From NCBI GenBank assembly GCA_002422425.1, contig DIVG01000076.1:18330-82329 (forward strand): a DNA stretch of 64,000 nt, in the 5' to 3' direction. Origin of the DNA: Akkermansiaceae bacterium UBA6138 (GTDB lineage Bacteria; Verrucomicrobiota; Verrucomicrobiia; Verrucomicrobiales; DEV007). Positions 45,353 to 53,093 of this stretch are shown here, piece by piece. The position numbers and the translations under genes were made by a program. The notes beneath the pieces are model-generated. The model was not told the origin of the DNA, searched no databases, and saw only the letters and a list, made by a program, of their open reading frames with translations. Position 1 is the stretch's first letter; every line of letters starts with the position of its first letter.

Positions 45353-46254
45353 GGCAGGCCCTCCAATAAATCATCGAACCCCAGCCCCGTCCCCGCCGGA
45401 GCAATCAAACGCGACCCCTCGCAGCGAATCTGCTCGAAGAAAGGATCAGGCTCGAAGCAGCGATGGGTCATGAGCCCGCAGACTAACATTCCATCACTAT
45501 TGACTCCGGCACTGAGTCGCGACGCCTCCGCCGCCGCCCATATCTGTCCGAGTGCATGATCCATATAGGAGGTCACGAGATACTGCGCCGGAACTGCAGG
45601 GACCCACCCCGAGAGAGCCGGCTTGAGCACCGCGATATCCCCCGGCGAAAATCGCTTTTCCGTTTCCCGATCGACCGCAAGAGGAACGCCGGCTCCGCGC
45701 AGCCTCTCCCATGCCGCCGTCTCCGGGGGAATCGCATCCTCGACCAGCTCGACCCGATCACGCGTCGGTCCGAGTGATTTCCAGAACGCGAGAAAGACCG
45801 CCTCGTCGAGACTCCCGTTCGCATCGAGGCGCAGATGAAATCCGGTCCCGCCCCAGAGACGTGCCTGATCGAGTTCGCTCGCAAGATCACGTCCGATTTT
45901 TAATTTCACCCGGTCGTATCCCGCCGCTTTGGCCTCGTCGGGGAGGTCACCCGGAAGGGCGAGCCAATGACTCTCCGGAATCGACCTTTCGAACAGCGAA
46001 CGTCTCGCCAGCCTCGCCTCGCCGTCCGCCGCCGCACATCGCAGCGCCCCTTCGATCAAAGGAGTGCTCTCACCTCGCCCGAGACGGGCGAGTTGCGCAT
46101 CGATCGGCAGATCGCCGAGTTCGGGCCAGGGATGGAGACAGCCGAAGCCGTCTCCGATTCGCAGCAGTGCGCCCTCGTGCTCGCGGCGAGCGCTCACCGC
46201 GTTTAAAGCCGTCGCGGATCGCAGGGTATAGCGCCAATAGTGAATCGTGCTCAT
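45334..46254 (-). CDS. menC: o-Succinylbenzoate synthase (enolase superfamily)
   Basis: A 306-residue MenC from ATG 46254. Enolase-superfamily ligands: the catalytic KxK segment VKLKIGRD, metal ligands in LRLDANGSL, VELVEDAI and AVDRETE, and the second catalytic Lys in AVLKPALSG. It dehydrates SHCHC to o-succinylbenzoate. The ATG overlaps the stop of menA by 4 nt, and its 3' end overlaps the menE start by 19 nt. The much longer frame to 46632 lies antisense-like across menA and is not real. Sequence similarity among MenC proteins is low, so context adds to the call. Confidence 0.9.
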   Translation of the reverse strand: MSTIHYWRYTLRSATALNAVSARREHEGALLRIGDGFGCLHPWPELGDLPIDAQLARLGRGESTPLIEGALRCAAADGEARLARRSLFERSIPESHWLALPGDLPDEAKAAGYDRVKLKIGRDLASELDQARLWGGTGFHLRLDANGSLDEAVFLAFWKSLGPTRDRVELVEDAIPPETAAWERLRGAGVPLAVDRETEKRFSPGDIAVLKPALSGWVPAVPAQYLVTSYMDHALGQIWAAAEASRLSAGVNSDGMLVCGLMTHRCFEPDPFFEQIRCEGSRLIAPAGTGLGFDDLLEGLPWKRLI

Positions 46255-47129
46255 CGGAGCGCCGCGTGAAGAGTCGCGACAAACGCGAAGAAGATCAACT
46301 GTAAGGCCCCGAGAGCAAGGTAACGATTGTAATGGGTGCCCGGCTCGGTGCGGCACACCGCAAAACAAATCACCGATCCGATAATCGCCGGAATCAGACC
46401 AAGAAGAAGACCGGGCAGGTTCACGGACGACACCACCACCCAGAGCAGCAACGGCAAGAGGCAAAAAACAACGATTTCGGCCCGCGCAAAGGTCTTCCCG
46501 AAGCGCACCGCGAGAGTCCGCTTTCCCGAGGCGGTATCCTCGACGATGTCGCGCAGGTTGTTGATCGCGATGAGCACACTCGAGTAAAGCCCGCACTGGA
46601 GACCCAGCGTCCAGATCTCGAGTCCGCCCCATTTTCCGGCCTGGACATAATATGATCCTGTCACAGCCACCAATCCGAAGAAGAGAATAACAAACAATTC
46701 ACCCATCCCGCGATAGGCGAGCGGAAAAGGCCCCCCGGTGTAGCCGTAGGCAAAGAAGAGCGAGACCGCCCCGATCGCGACGATGACCCATCCGTGCTCG
46801 CGAATGAGCGGGATCGCAACGAGGGTGGCGGCGAGGCAGAAGGCGAGCGCCCCGAGCATCACCTTCCCGGGCGCCAGCATGCCCGAAGCGGTGACCCGCT
46901 GCGGCCCGAGCCGGCGCGGGGTGTCGGCGCCCTTGCGATGATCGACGGCGTCATTAAAAAGGTTCGTCGCAATCTGGATGCAAAGGCAACTCGCGAGCGT
47001 GCACCAGAACAGGAACCACGACCCCGAAAACGGATCGTCATCGATCAGCAGCGGCATCGCCCCCACCCACACCGGCACCACTGCGGCGGGCAGCGTTTTC
47101 GGACGGGCAGCGATGATCCAGGCTTTCAT
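46251..47129 (-). CDS. menA: 1,4-Dihydroxy-2-naphthoate polyprenyltransferase
   Basis: A 292-residue integral membrane protein of the UbiA superfamily with eight or nine hydrophobic helices. The first Asp-rich motif is NLFNDAVDHRKGADT, preceded by LAS-type helices; the second lies in NLRDIVEDTASGKRTLA. It attaches the polyprenyl side chain to DHNA, giving demethylmenaquinone; the chain could come from the synthase at 15784. It lies between menB (51 nt) and menC (4-nt overlap). Confidence 0.94.
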   Translation of the reverse strand: MKAWIIAARPKTLPAAVVPVWVGAMPLLIDDDPFSGSWFLFWCTLASCLCIQIATNLFNDAVDHRKGADTPRRLGPQRVTASGMLAPGKVMLGALAFCLAATLVAIPLIREHGWVIVAIGAVSLFFAYGYTGGPFPLAYRGMGELFVILFFGLVAVTGSYYVQAGKWGGLEIWTLGLQCGLYSSVLIAINNLRDIVEDTASGKRTLAVRFGKTFARAEIVVFCLLPLLLWVVVSSVNLPGLLLGLIPAIIGSVICFAVCRTEPGTHYNRYLALGALQLIFFAFVATLHAALR

Positions 47130-47180
47130 ATCTTCGACCTTACCTCATGACCTGAAATCCTGAAATCCTTGATCCCTTCA

Positions 47181-47999
47181 TTAGGGCACCCGCGGAAACT
47201 TCGAGAAATCGGGCTTCCGTTTTTCGACAAAGGCGTTTTTCCCCTCTTTCGCCTCTTCGGACATGTAATAAAGCAGGGTAGCGTTCCCGGCGAGATCAAG
47301 CAGGCCCATCTGACCGTCGCAGTCGGCGTTGAGCGCGGTCTTGAGACAGCGGAGCGCGAGGGGCGAGTGATCGAGCATCTCGCGACACCACCTCACGGTT
47401 TCTTCCTCAAGTTTGGCGAGCGGCACGACCGTGTTCACCAGCCCCATTTCAAGGGCCTGCTGCGCGTCGTAGTGGCGACAGAGAAACCAGATCTCGCGGG
47501 CCTTTTTCTGGCCGACGATGCGGGCGAGATAGCTTGAGCCGAGGCCCCCGTCAAAGGAACCGACCTTGGGCCCGGTCTGACCGAATTTCGCATTATCCGC
47601 CGCAATCGTGAGGTCACATACAACATGGAGGACGTGCCCACCGCCGATCGCGTAGCCCGCCACCATCGCTACGACCGGCTTGGGGAGAGAGCGGATTTTT
47701 TTCTGCACATCGAGAATGTTCAACCGCGGGATGCCGTCGTCGCCGACATAACCGGCGTGACCGCGCACTTTCTGGTCGCCACCCGAGCAAAAGGCGAGAT
47801 CGCCCTCCCCTGTCAGGATCACGACCCCGACGGCGGGATCCTCGTGCGCCATCTCAAAGGCCACGAGCATTTCCTTCACCGTCTGCGGACGGAAGGCATT
47901 GCGCACCTCGGGCCTGTTGATCGTGATCTTAGCGATCTGTCCATCCTCCGATGTTTCATAGCGGAGGTCTTCAAAGTCGTGGGCGGTTATCCAGTTCAT
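47181..47999 (-). CDS. menB: 1,4-Dihydroxy-2-naphthoyl-CoA synthase
   Basis: A 272-residue crotonase-fold enzyme with strong MenB signatures: [53 protein letters not shown], and [18 protein letters not shown] with the active-site Asp, ending [11 protein letters not shown]. It closes the naphthoate ring of o-succinylbenzoyl-CoA. It is the first gene of the menB-A-C-E half of the locus. Upstream lies a 204-nt gap and then the divergent vapBC module, so menB now needs a promoter within or beyond that gap; none is obvious on the minus strand. Confidence 0.96.
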   Translation of the reverse strand: MNWITAHDFEDLRYETSEDGQIAKITINRPEVRNAFRPQTVKEMLVAFEMAHEDPAVGVVILTGEGDLAFCSGGDQKVRGHAGYVGDDGIPRLNILDVQKKIRSLPKPVVAMVAGYAIGGGHVLHVVCDLTIAADNAKFGQTGPKVGSFDGGLGSSYLARIVGQKKAREIWFLCRHYDAQQALEMGLVNTVVPLAKLEEETVRWCREMLDHSPLALRCLKTALNADCDGQMGLLDLAGNATLLYYMSEEAKEGKNAFVEKRKPDFSKFPRVP

Positions 48000-48168
48000 C
48001 AGTGCGGGAGGGTCTTCTCGGAGAGTGAATACGTCAACCTTCGTTCGTGCGGTGTGGGAAATCGATACAGCTCACTGCAACTCGAGGATTTTTCACCAAT
48101 CGAATTCAAAGGACGCCATAAGATGACTTTGAAAATTGTCGTCAATCAATCCGTCCCGAGTTCGAAAA

Positions 48169-48203
48169 TTGACAAGTATTACCTCTAGTAGTAATACTTG
48201 TCC
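48169..48203 (+). promoter_or_regulatory. vapBC promoter with perfect 12-bp operator palindrome
   Basis: GACAAGTATTAC (48171-48182) and GTAATACTTGTC (48191-48202) are perfect inverted repeats with an 8-nt spacer, ending one base before the vapB ATG at 48204. TTGACA (48169-48174) matches the -35 consensus, and TAATAC (48192-48197) follows after exactly 17 nt as a weak -10 (3 of 6). If used, transcription would start near 48204, leaving a leaderless message. The palindrome is the expected type of site for VapB-VapC autorepression. Confidence 0.75.
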
Positions 48204-48443
48204 ATGAAAGTAACGGTTAAAGGGCAGGTCACCATTCCTGTTTCTCTTCGTGAACGATTCGGACTGAATCCGGGGACCGAAGTCGAGTTTGTTGCCGTCG
48301 AGGGCGTCCTCCAGGTGAGGCGTCGAAAAAACCGGGAGCTATCGACGAGCCGGTCGGAACTGTGGCTCGCTAAAGCGGCTGGCTCGGCAAAGACGGATCT
48401 AACGACGGACCAGTTGATGGCTATTACCCGAGGCGAAGATTAG
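48204..48443 (+). CDS. vapB: VapB-type antitoxin, AbrB/SpoVT DNA-binding family
   Basis: A 79-residue protein from ATG 48204. The N-terminal swapped-hairpin AbrB domain is clear: KVTVKGQVTIPVSLRERFGL, then GTEVEFVAVEGVLQVRRR. The C-terminal tail (LAKAAGSAKTDLTTDQLMA) would wrap and inhibit the toxin. A perfect palindrome sits immediately upstream and probably binds it. No SD sequence separates the palindrome from the ATG. The stop is 2 nt before the toxin start, so the genes are coupled. The local DNA is AT-rich: 22 G/C in 60 bases at 48121-48180, against the GC-rich men genes. This supports acquisition by transfer. Confidence 0.9.
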   Translation: MKVTVKGQVTIPVSLRERFGLNPGTEVEFVAVEGVLQVRRRKNRELSTSRSELWLAKAAGSAKTDLTTDQLMAITRGED

Positions 48444-48445
48444 GA

Positions 48446-48847
48446 ATGGTTCTCATCGACACCAATGTGCTGATTGATATCGCGACGAAAGATTCCGTCT
48501 GGTTCGACTGGTCCAGCAAGCAATTGTCCCGCCTCATCAATGAGCGCAACGCGGTGATTAATCCAGTAATCTACGCAGAATTGATCCCGCTCTATGAGAC
48601 CACCCGGGAACTCGATCTGAATCTCGTTCCTTCCTCCGATATTCGACGAATCCCGTTGCCCTTTTCGGCCGCGGCCCCGGCTTCCCGGGCTTTTCTCGCC
48701 TACCGAAAAGCAGGAGGCCAAAAGACGTCTCCGCTGCCTGACTTTTTTATCGGTGCCCATGCTGAAGCAGAGGGGATAGTTCTGCTCACCCGTGATGCGT
48801 CCCGCTATCGCACTTATTTCCCGTCGGTCACCCTTATTTCACCCTGA
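48446..48847 (+). CDS. vapC: VapC-type toxin, PIN-domain ribonuclease
   Basis: A 133-residue PIN-domain protein with the four acidic active-site residues in place: Asp5 (VLIDTNVLI), Glu45 (IYAELI), Asp99 (LPDFFIGAHA) and Asp117 (LLTRDASRY). VapC toxins are Mg-dependent RNases that often cut tRNA or rRNA. It follows vapB by 2 nt. Its last 9 nt overlap the 3' end of menH on the other strand. All catalytic residues are intact, so the toxin appears active; the RNA target is unknown. Confidence 0.92.
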   Translation: MVLIDTNVLIDIATKDSVWFDWSSKQLSRLINERNAVINPVIYAELIPLYETTRELDLNLVPSSDIRRIPLPFSAAAPASRAFLAYRKAGGQKTSPLPDFFIGAHAEAEGIVLLTRDASRYRTYFPSVTLISP

Positions 48848-49537
48848 CCCATTCCCGCCAAACCGCTCCCTCGTCAACCGCGCGACCTCGTTCGGTCTAT
48901 CGGCAAGGAGACGGTGACCGCCGTCGGGGATGACTTCGTGATGAAAGTCGGTAAAAACCTCGCCCATTTCCGCGGCGAGACGGGTGAACTTTTCATCCTT
49001 TTCCCCCGTAATCCAGAGGACCGGGGCGTGAAAGGAGCGCAGGCTGCGTCGCAGATCGTCCTGTCTTCCGAGGGTCCAGGTTTCAAAGGCGAGAGCGATG
49101 GCCTCGCGGCGGGATTCGAGGGCGAGTCGGGCCGCAGTTGCCACGCCTCCGCCGAGGACGGACTGGGCGTTCCACTTTTCGAGAAAGTCGGACCAGGCTA
49201 GGGTCCGCGCATCGCGTGCCCAAATCTCGTCCGAGACGCGGCGGGCGAGCCTTTCCTCGCCGCAGCGGAGCCCCGGATGGGCCGAGACGATGACGGCTCC
49301 GCTCCAGCATTCGGGATGGATCGCCATGGCGTAGAGCGCGAGTCGGCCGCCGAGCGAATAACCGGCGAGGACGGGATTTTCAAGACCGCTGCTCAGGGTC
49401 GTCGCGAGTTCGTGGGCAAATTCAAAATACGAGAGGGCGCTATACTCCCAGAGATCGACCGCGTGTAGTCCCGGTAGCCCGAGCAACTCCCAGTCGGCTT
49501 TTGAGCCGAGGTTGCCGTGCAGGGCGAGAAAGCTCAT
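48839..49537 (-). CDS. menH: MenH-like alpha/beta hydrolase (SHCHC synthase)
   Basis: A 232-residue alpha/beta hydrolase beginning LALHGNLGSKADWELL. The nucleophile elbow is GYSLGGRLALYAM (Ser62), with a likely Asp in ITGEKDEKFTRL and His in IPDGGHRLLADRP. Together with its place after menD (4-nt overlap) this points to MenH, which eliminates pyruvate from SEPHCHC. Sequence alone could not separate it from other small hydrolases. Its 3' end overlaps vapC by 9 nt tail to tail, so vapBC joins the men locus exactly at the menH end. Confidence 0.87.
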   Translation of the reverse strand: MSFLALHGNLGSKADWELLGLPGLHAVDLWEYSALSYFEFAHELATTLSSGLENPVLAGYSLGGRLALYAMAIHPECWSGAVIVSAHPGLRCGEERLARRVSDEIWARDARTLAWSDFLEKWNAQSVLGGGVATAARLALESRREAIALAFETWTLGRQDDLRRSLRSFHAPVLWITGEKDEKFTRLAAEMGEVFTDFHHEVIPDGGHRLLADRPNEVARLTRERFGGNGSG

Positions 49538-51090
49538 CGGCGTGCCTCCCAGAACGCTTCGGTGGCGGCGTTGTCGAGGATCACCTCGATCACGATATTG
49601 TCCCCCGCGATTTCAGGGAAAGGCTCGCCCGCAATCCAGCGCAAATAGCCGAGATCCCACATCGCGGCCCATTTTTCGAAATGCCGCGCGTGGCGGTTCT
49701 CGGTCACGAGCTTGTGGGATTCGGGCAACGCGGCCATGGAGGAGAGCCGGGAAAAGAGGCGTCCGCCGGCGTTATTGAGGATGACGAGCCGCCTCCGTCC
49801 CGCACTCAATTGCTCGAGCAAGGCCGGGGCGTTGAGATCGTAGAGGGCAGTGAGGTCGCCGAAGAGCCCCCACGATTCCGCTTCGCCTTCAGACATCCCC
49901 AGCCAGGTCGCGATCTGCCCGTCGATCCCGTTTGCCCCGCGACTCGCGAAAGTGCGCGGATGAGGTATTTGCCTTGTCGCGGCAAGGTTCCACTCACGGA
50001 TAGGGAGACTGTTACCGAGATAGACCAGCGCATCGGACGGGATATGCCGCGAGAGCTCCCCGACCATGGCCGGTTCGGAAAAAGGATGTTTTGTCAGGGC
50101 ATCTTCAAGGTTTGCGTCGTTTAACGGGGTCAGGTCATCCGTCCAACCGTGTCCGGTCTCGGTGATATCTTTGGGAAAGGTATCGCCGGTGAGATTTCGG
50201 CTCGCTCGCGCAAGTCCGCTGAAAGGCTGCGGGCTGACCGAGAGGACGGAAACGTCGATCAGACTCTCAAGATCGCGCCAGTAGCGCAGACTAGGGACGC
50301 CGCCGAGTCGCAGGATCTGTCGCGGCGCGAGCGTCGCCACGAGAGTCTCGGCCCGGAGGAGTTGATTGGCGAGGACGCGGCTCTCGCGCAGCCCGCTTGC
50401 GGCTTCGGCCCAGACGGGGGCACCGATTGCGGCGAGAAGTTTCTCCACTGCCGGTCGCCAATTCTCAGGCACTTCTCCGAGAATGACGATGAGTCGATCG
50501 GCGCTTTTCAGAAAGGCGGCTATTTCGTCGGGGGGGATTTCATTCAGTCCGGGCAGGGCGATGCTGACTTCGTCGACCGCATCGCACTGATCCCCGGGGC
50601 CGGGCTCGGCGAAACAGAGATTGAGATGGAGCGGCCCCTCTCCCGACCAATCCCCGAGAGCGGCGAGGTCGCTTGCCTCCGCGACATCGACCGCGACCGG
50701 AGCATAGGGACCGAAGATCCCGGCCTGCTCGATAGCCTGCGGCGCGCCGCTCCCGCGGTAGGCGCACGGACGGTCAGCAGTGACGAGAACTAACGGAATA
50801 CCCGAGTAATAGGCCTCGACCGCGGCCGGAAGCAGCTCCGCCACGGCAGTGCCGGAAGTCGTGAGAATGGCGGCGGGACGTCCGCTCTTCTTCGCAAGCC
50901 CCATCGCAAAGAAGGCGGCGGAACGTTCGTCAAAATGATGCCTGACCTTCCAGCCTTTTTCTTTACAAACCAACAAAAGCGAGCTCACGATCGGGGCGTT
51001 TCTTGCTCCGGCGCAGACGACGTAGTCGCGCACCCCGAGTCCGGCGAGATGTCCGAGGGCGGCTCCGGCGAGTCGGGCATTGGGGGTCAT
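49534..51090 (-). CDS. menD: SEPHCHC synthase (thiamine diphosphate-dependent)
   Basis: A 518-residue MenD from ATG 51090. N-terminal ThDP contacts are in CAGARNAPIV and the catalytic-type Glu in HFDERSAAFFAMGLAKKSG. ILTTSGTAVAELLPAAVEAY and VTADRPCAYRGSGAPQ are strongly MenD-like. The C-terminal cofactor site reads GLFGDLTALYDLNAP. It joins isochorismate and 2-oxoglutarate-derived succinic semialdehyde. Both ends overlap neighbours by 4 nt (menF upstream, menH downstream), showing a tightly coupled menF-menD-menH unit. Confidence 0.95.
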   Translation of the reverse strand: MTPNARLAGAALGHLAGLGVRDYVVCAGARNAPIVSSLLLVCKEKGWKVRHHFDERSAAFFAMGLAKKSGRPAAILTTSGTAVAELLPAAVEAYYSGIPLVLVTADRPCAYRGSGAPQAIEQAGIFGPYAPVAVDVAEASDLAALGDWSGEGPLHLNLCFAEPGPGDQCDAVDEVSIALPGLNEIPPDEIAAFLKSADRLIVILGEVPENWRPAVEKLLAAIGAPVWAEAASGLRESRVLANQLLRAETLVATLAPRQILRLGGVPSLRYWRDLESLIDVSVLSVSPQPFSGLARASRNLTGDTFPKDITETGHGWTDDLTPLNDANLEDALTKHPFSEPAMVGELSRHIPSDALVYLGNSLPIREWNLAATRQIPHPRTFASRGANGIDGQIATWLGMSEGEAESWGLFGDLTALYDLNAPALLEQLSAGRRRLVILNNAGGRLFSRLSSMAALPESHKLVTENRHARHFEKWAAMWDLGYLRWIAGEPFPEIAGDNIVIEVILDNAATEAFWEARR

Positions 51091-52100
51091 ACTCCGAGCA
51101 GTGACTTGACCGAATTCCGCTTCAGGGCGAGCTCGCGCCATTCGCGGTCAAAGCGGCTCCCTTCGACGAGACCGACGCCGCTGGGGAGAAAGACGTCGCG
51201 CCCGTCCCACGAAAGATTGCGGATCGCGACGAGAACCTGGAAAAATCCTTCGTAGATGGCTCCGAAAGGAGCGCCGAAGTGCTCAGGCACGCCCAGTCGC
51301 TGCCGATACTCGACGAGCTGACGCAGCGCTCCGTCACCGCGCGGACAGGCTCCCAGCGCAGGAGTCGGATGGAGACAGCGCACGAGCGCATTGAGATCGG
51401 TCGCCGGATCGGTGAGGCGGACATACAGCCGGGTGAGAAAATGGATCATCGAGCCGAGATCGAGGAGGGTGCGCGGCTCACGCCCAACATGTCCGAAGGG
51501 GGCGAGCAGTTCCTCGAGGTAATCGGCGACGAGTTCGTGCTCGCGGATTTCTTTCGGGTCGTTGGGAAAGTCGTGGATCTCATGCCTCGGAGCGGTGCCG
51601 GCGAGGGCCATCGTTTCGAGGACGCCGTCGCGCGCGGTGAAGAGCTGCTCGGGAGTCGCGCCGATGACACCTTTCCCCCCCTCGCGGAAGCCATAGCCCC
51701 AGAGTGACTCGGGCGCGGCGATGATCGCTTTGACGAGCGCGGCCGGTTCTCCGCGGTGGAGGATACCCCGCTCGGTGAGAACGGGGACCGATTTTTTAAG
51801 TTTCCCCGAATGGATCTGCTCGAGGATCTCGTCGAAAATCCCGCGCACATCGGTGTCACCGAGTCCTGACCAGGCAATCTCGGGCAGCGGGGTGGCGCCG
51901 TTCTCGGGAAGGAGGACGCGGAGGTCGCCCGTCTCGAAGACCTCGGACGGAACCTTCCACGGGACCGGATCGGAAAGGTCGAAATCGTTGCGGTAAAAGG
52001 CCGTGCCACCGTCAGCCGGGGCCGTCTCGCGGGCATCAAAAGGCCCCAGGCCACAGAGGTAGCGACCGGGAGACAGTTTGATAAAGGCGAAATCTTCCAT
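51087..52100 (-). CDS. menF: Isochorismate synthase
   Basis: A 337-residue chorismate-utilising enzyme from ATG 52100, shorter at the N-terminus than E. coli MenF (about 430). The conserved C-terminal half is complete: GATPEQLFTARDGVLETMAL, AGTAPR, the IREHELVADYLEELLAPFG helix, and LVRCLHPTPALGACPRG with the family's LHPTPA motif, ending FLPSGVGLVEGS. It converts chorismate to isochorismate, the first committed step. It is first in the menF-D-H transcript; the frame to 52601 runs into repeats and the divergent gene and is not used. Confidence 0.92.
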   Translation of the reverse strand: MEDFAFIKLSPGRYLCGLGPFDARETAPADGGTAFYRNDFDLSDPVPWKVPSEVFETGDLRVLLPENGATPLPEIAWSGLGDTDVRGIFDEILEQIHSGKLKKSVPVLTERGILHRGEPAALVKAIIAAPESLWGYGFREGGKGVIGATPEQLFTARDGVLETMALAGTAPRHEIHDFPNDPKEIREHELVADYLEELLAPFGHVGREPRTLLDLGSMIHFLTRLYVRLTDPATDLNALVRCLHPTPALGACPRGDGALRQLVEYRQRLGVPEHFGAPFGAIYEGFFQVLVAIRNLSWDGRDVFLPSGVGLVEGSRFDREWRELALKRNSVKSLLGV

Positions 52101-52424
52101 GAACAACGATCGGGACCGGGGAAAAGCCGCCCCGCTCCGCCGGATCCTCTCTACCAGTAGAATACGGAATTGGCAAATAGGAGGACGTAGGAGAAAGCGG
52201 AGTTCTCCCCACGGAAAAAACCCTCGAACGCTCCCAAACCCCCAAGGAGGGTGGACATTCCTGTCCACCTCGGACGCCCCTGCCCTTCCACCACAAGAGA
52301 GAACTTTGGCAAGTTCCGCTACGCCCTCATCACCCTCCCGCCCTTCCATCGCTCGGGGAACTTTCCCACGCTCCTCTCCATCTGCGTCCCTTGACGACCG
52401 CCCTGCCTCCCTGTAAAACCTGCC
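52101..52424. other. 324-nt divergent gap upstream of menF
   Basis: No gene is supported. The menF promoter should lie on the minus strand near 52150-52200, but no clear box pair was found. The centre holds a GACA-TTCC-TGTC repeat (52243-52270) and the right part a small palindrome GAACTT-TGGC-AAGTTC (52311-52326). Confidence 0.65.
52243..52270. repeat. GACA-TTCC-TGTC hairpin repeat, third copy
   Basis: CAAGGAG is followed by GGTGGACA-TTCC-TGTCCACC (52250-52269), an 8-bp stem with a TTCC loop. The AAGGAGG lead, core and loop match the copies at 6136-6216, while the outer stem differs with compensating changes. Confidence 0.75.
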
Positions 52425-53048
52425 ATGCTCTTTCCCCTGACGCGCTTTTTCCTCTGCACCTTCCTCCTCGCCGCCATTGCCCCGCGCGCCTTTGCCGAGC
52501 CGACGTTCATCTTCGAAACCGGCACCCCGGAATGGAAAGGCGAGCGGCTTGATCTGCCGCCGGGCTTTGCTCCCGATCTCGGCTGGACCGGGGTCGAACA
52601 CATCCGCTTCGCTCCGGGCATGTTCGAGGCGGCGGCCCCCGACTTCTTTTCCTACGTCATCGTCTTTTTGTTGGAACCGGGCAGTGACGTTACCGAAGCC
52701 GCACTAAAACGCGAGACCCTCGTTTACTACCGCGGCCTTTCCAAGGCGGTCATGGCCGGCAAACAACAGAGCGTCGATACGAGCGGATTCACCGTGACCC
52801 TTGTCCCTTCCGACGACAAGAGTGGCGCGCCGACGGCGACTCCGACCGCCACGGCGTGGACCGGGACACTCGAGTGGGTCGAGCCCTTCGCCACACAACA
52901 ACCGCAAAAGCTCTTCCTGGAACTCCACGCCTGGGAGCACAAGGGACAGCCCGTTGTCCTCTCCTGTATCTCACCGGTCGCACCGGGACTCGACGACCCG
53001 TGGAAGGCGCTGCGCTCAATCCGCGCGGCTTTCCGCCTCGAGCCATGA
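52425..53048 (+). CDS. Secreted hypothetical protein
   Basis: A 207-residue protein with a clear signal peptide (FFLCTFLLAAIAPRAFA, cleavage after about residue 24). I do not recognise a family. The mature part starts FIFETGTPEWKGERLDLPPG, contains FSYVIVFLLEPG and TGTLEWVEPFATQQPQKLF, and ends SIRAAFRLEP. No CxxCH, metal motif or transmembrane helix is seen after the signal. It precedes the DUF1549/DUF1553 gene by 45 nt on the same strand, so a shared transcript is possible. Function unknown. Confidence 0.7.
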   Translation: MLFPLTRFFLCTFLLAAIAPRAFAEPTFIFETGTPEWKGERLDLPPGFAPDLGWTGVEHIRFAPGMFEAAAPDFFSYVIVFLLEPGSDVTEAALKRETLVYYRGLSKAVMAGKQQSVDTSGFTVTLVPSDDKSGAPTATPTATAWTGTLEWVEPFATQQPQKLFLELHAWEHKGQPVVLSCISPVAPGLDDPWKALRSIRAAFRLEP

Positions 53049-53093
53049 ATATGCCATGCCTCTACGCGAATGCGCGTTTGCCGCTAAGTGGCT

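Noticed and set aside
46255..46632. N-terminal extension of menC
   Set aside because: It lies wholly inside menA in another frame; the ATG at 46254 overlaps the menA stop by 4 nt in the normal way.
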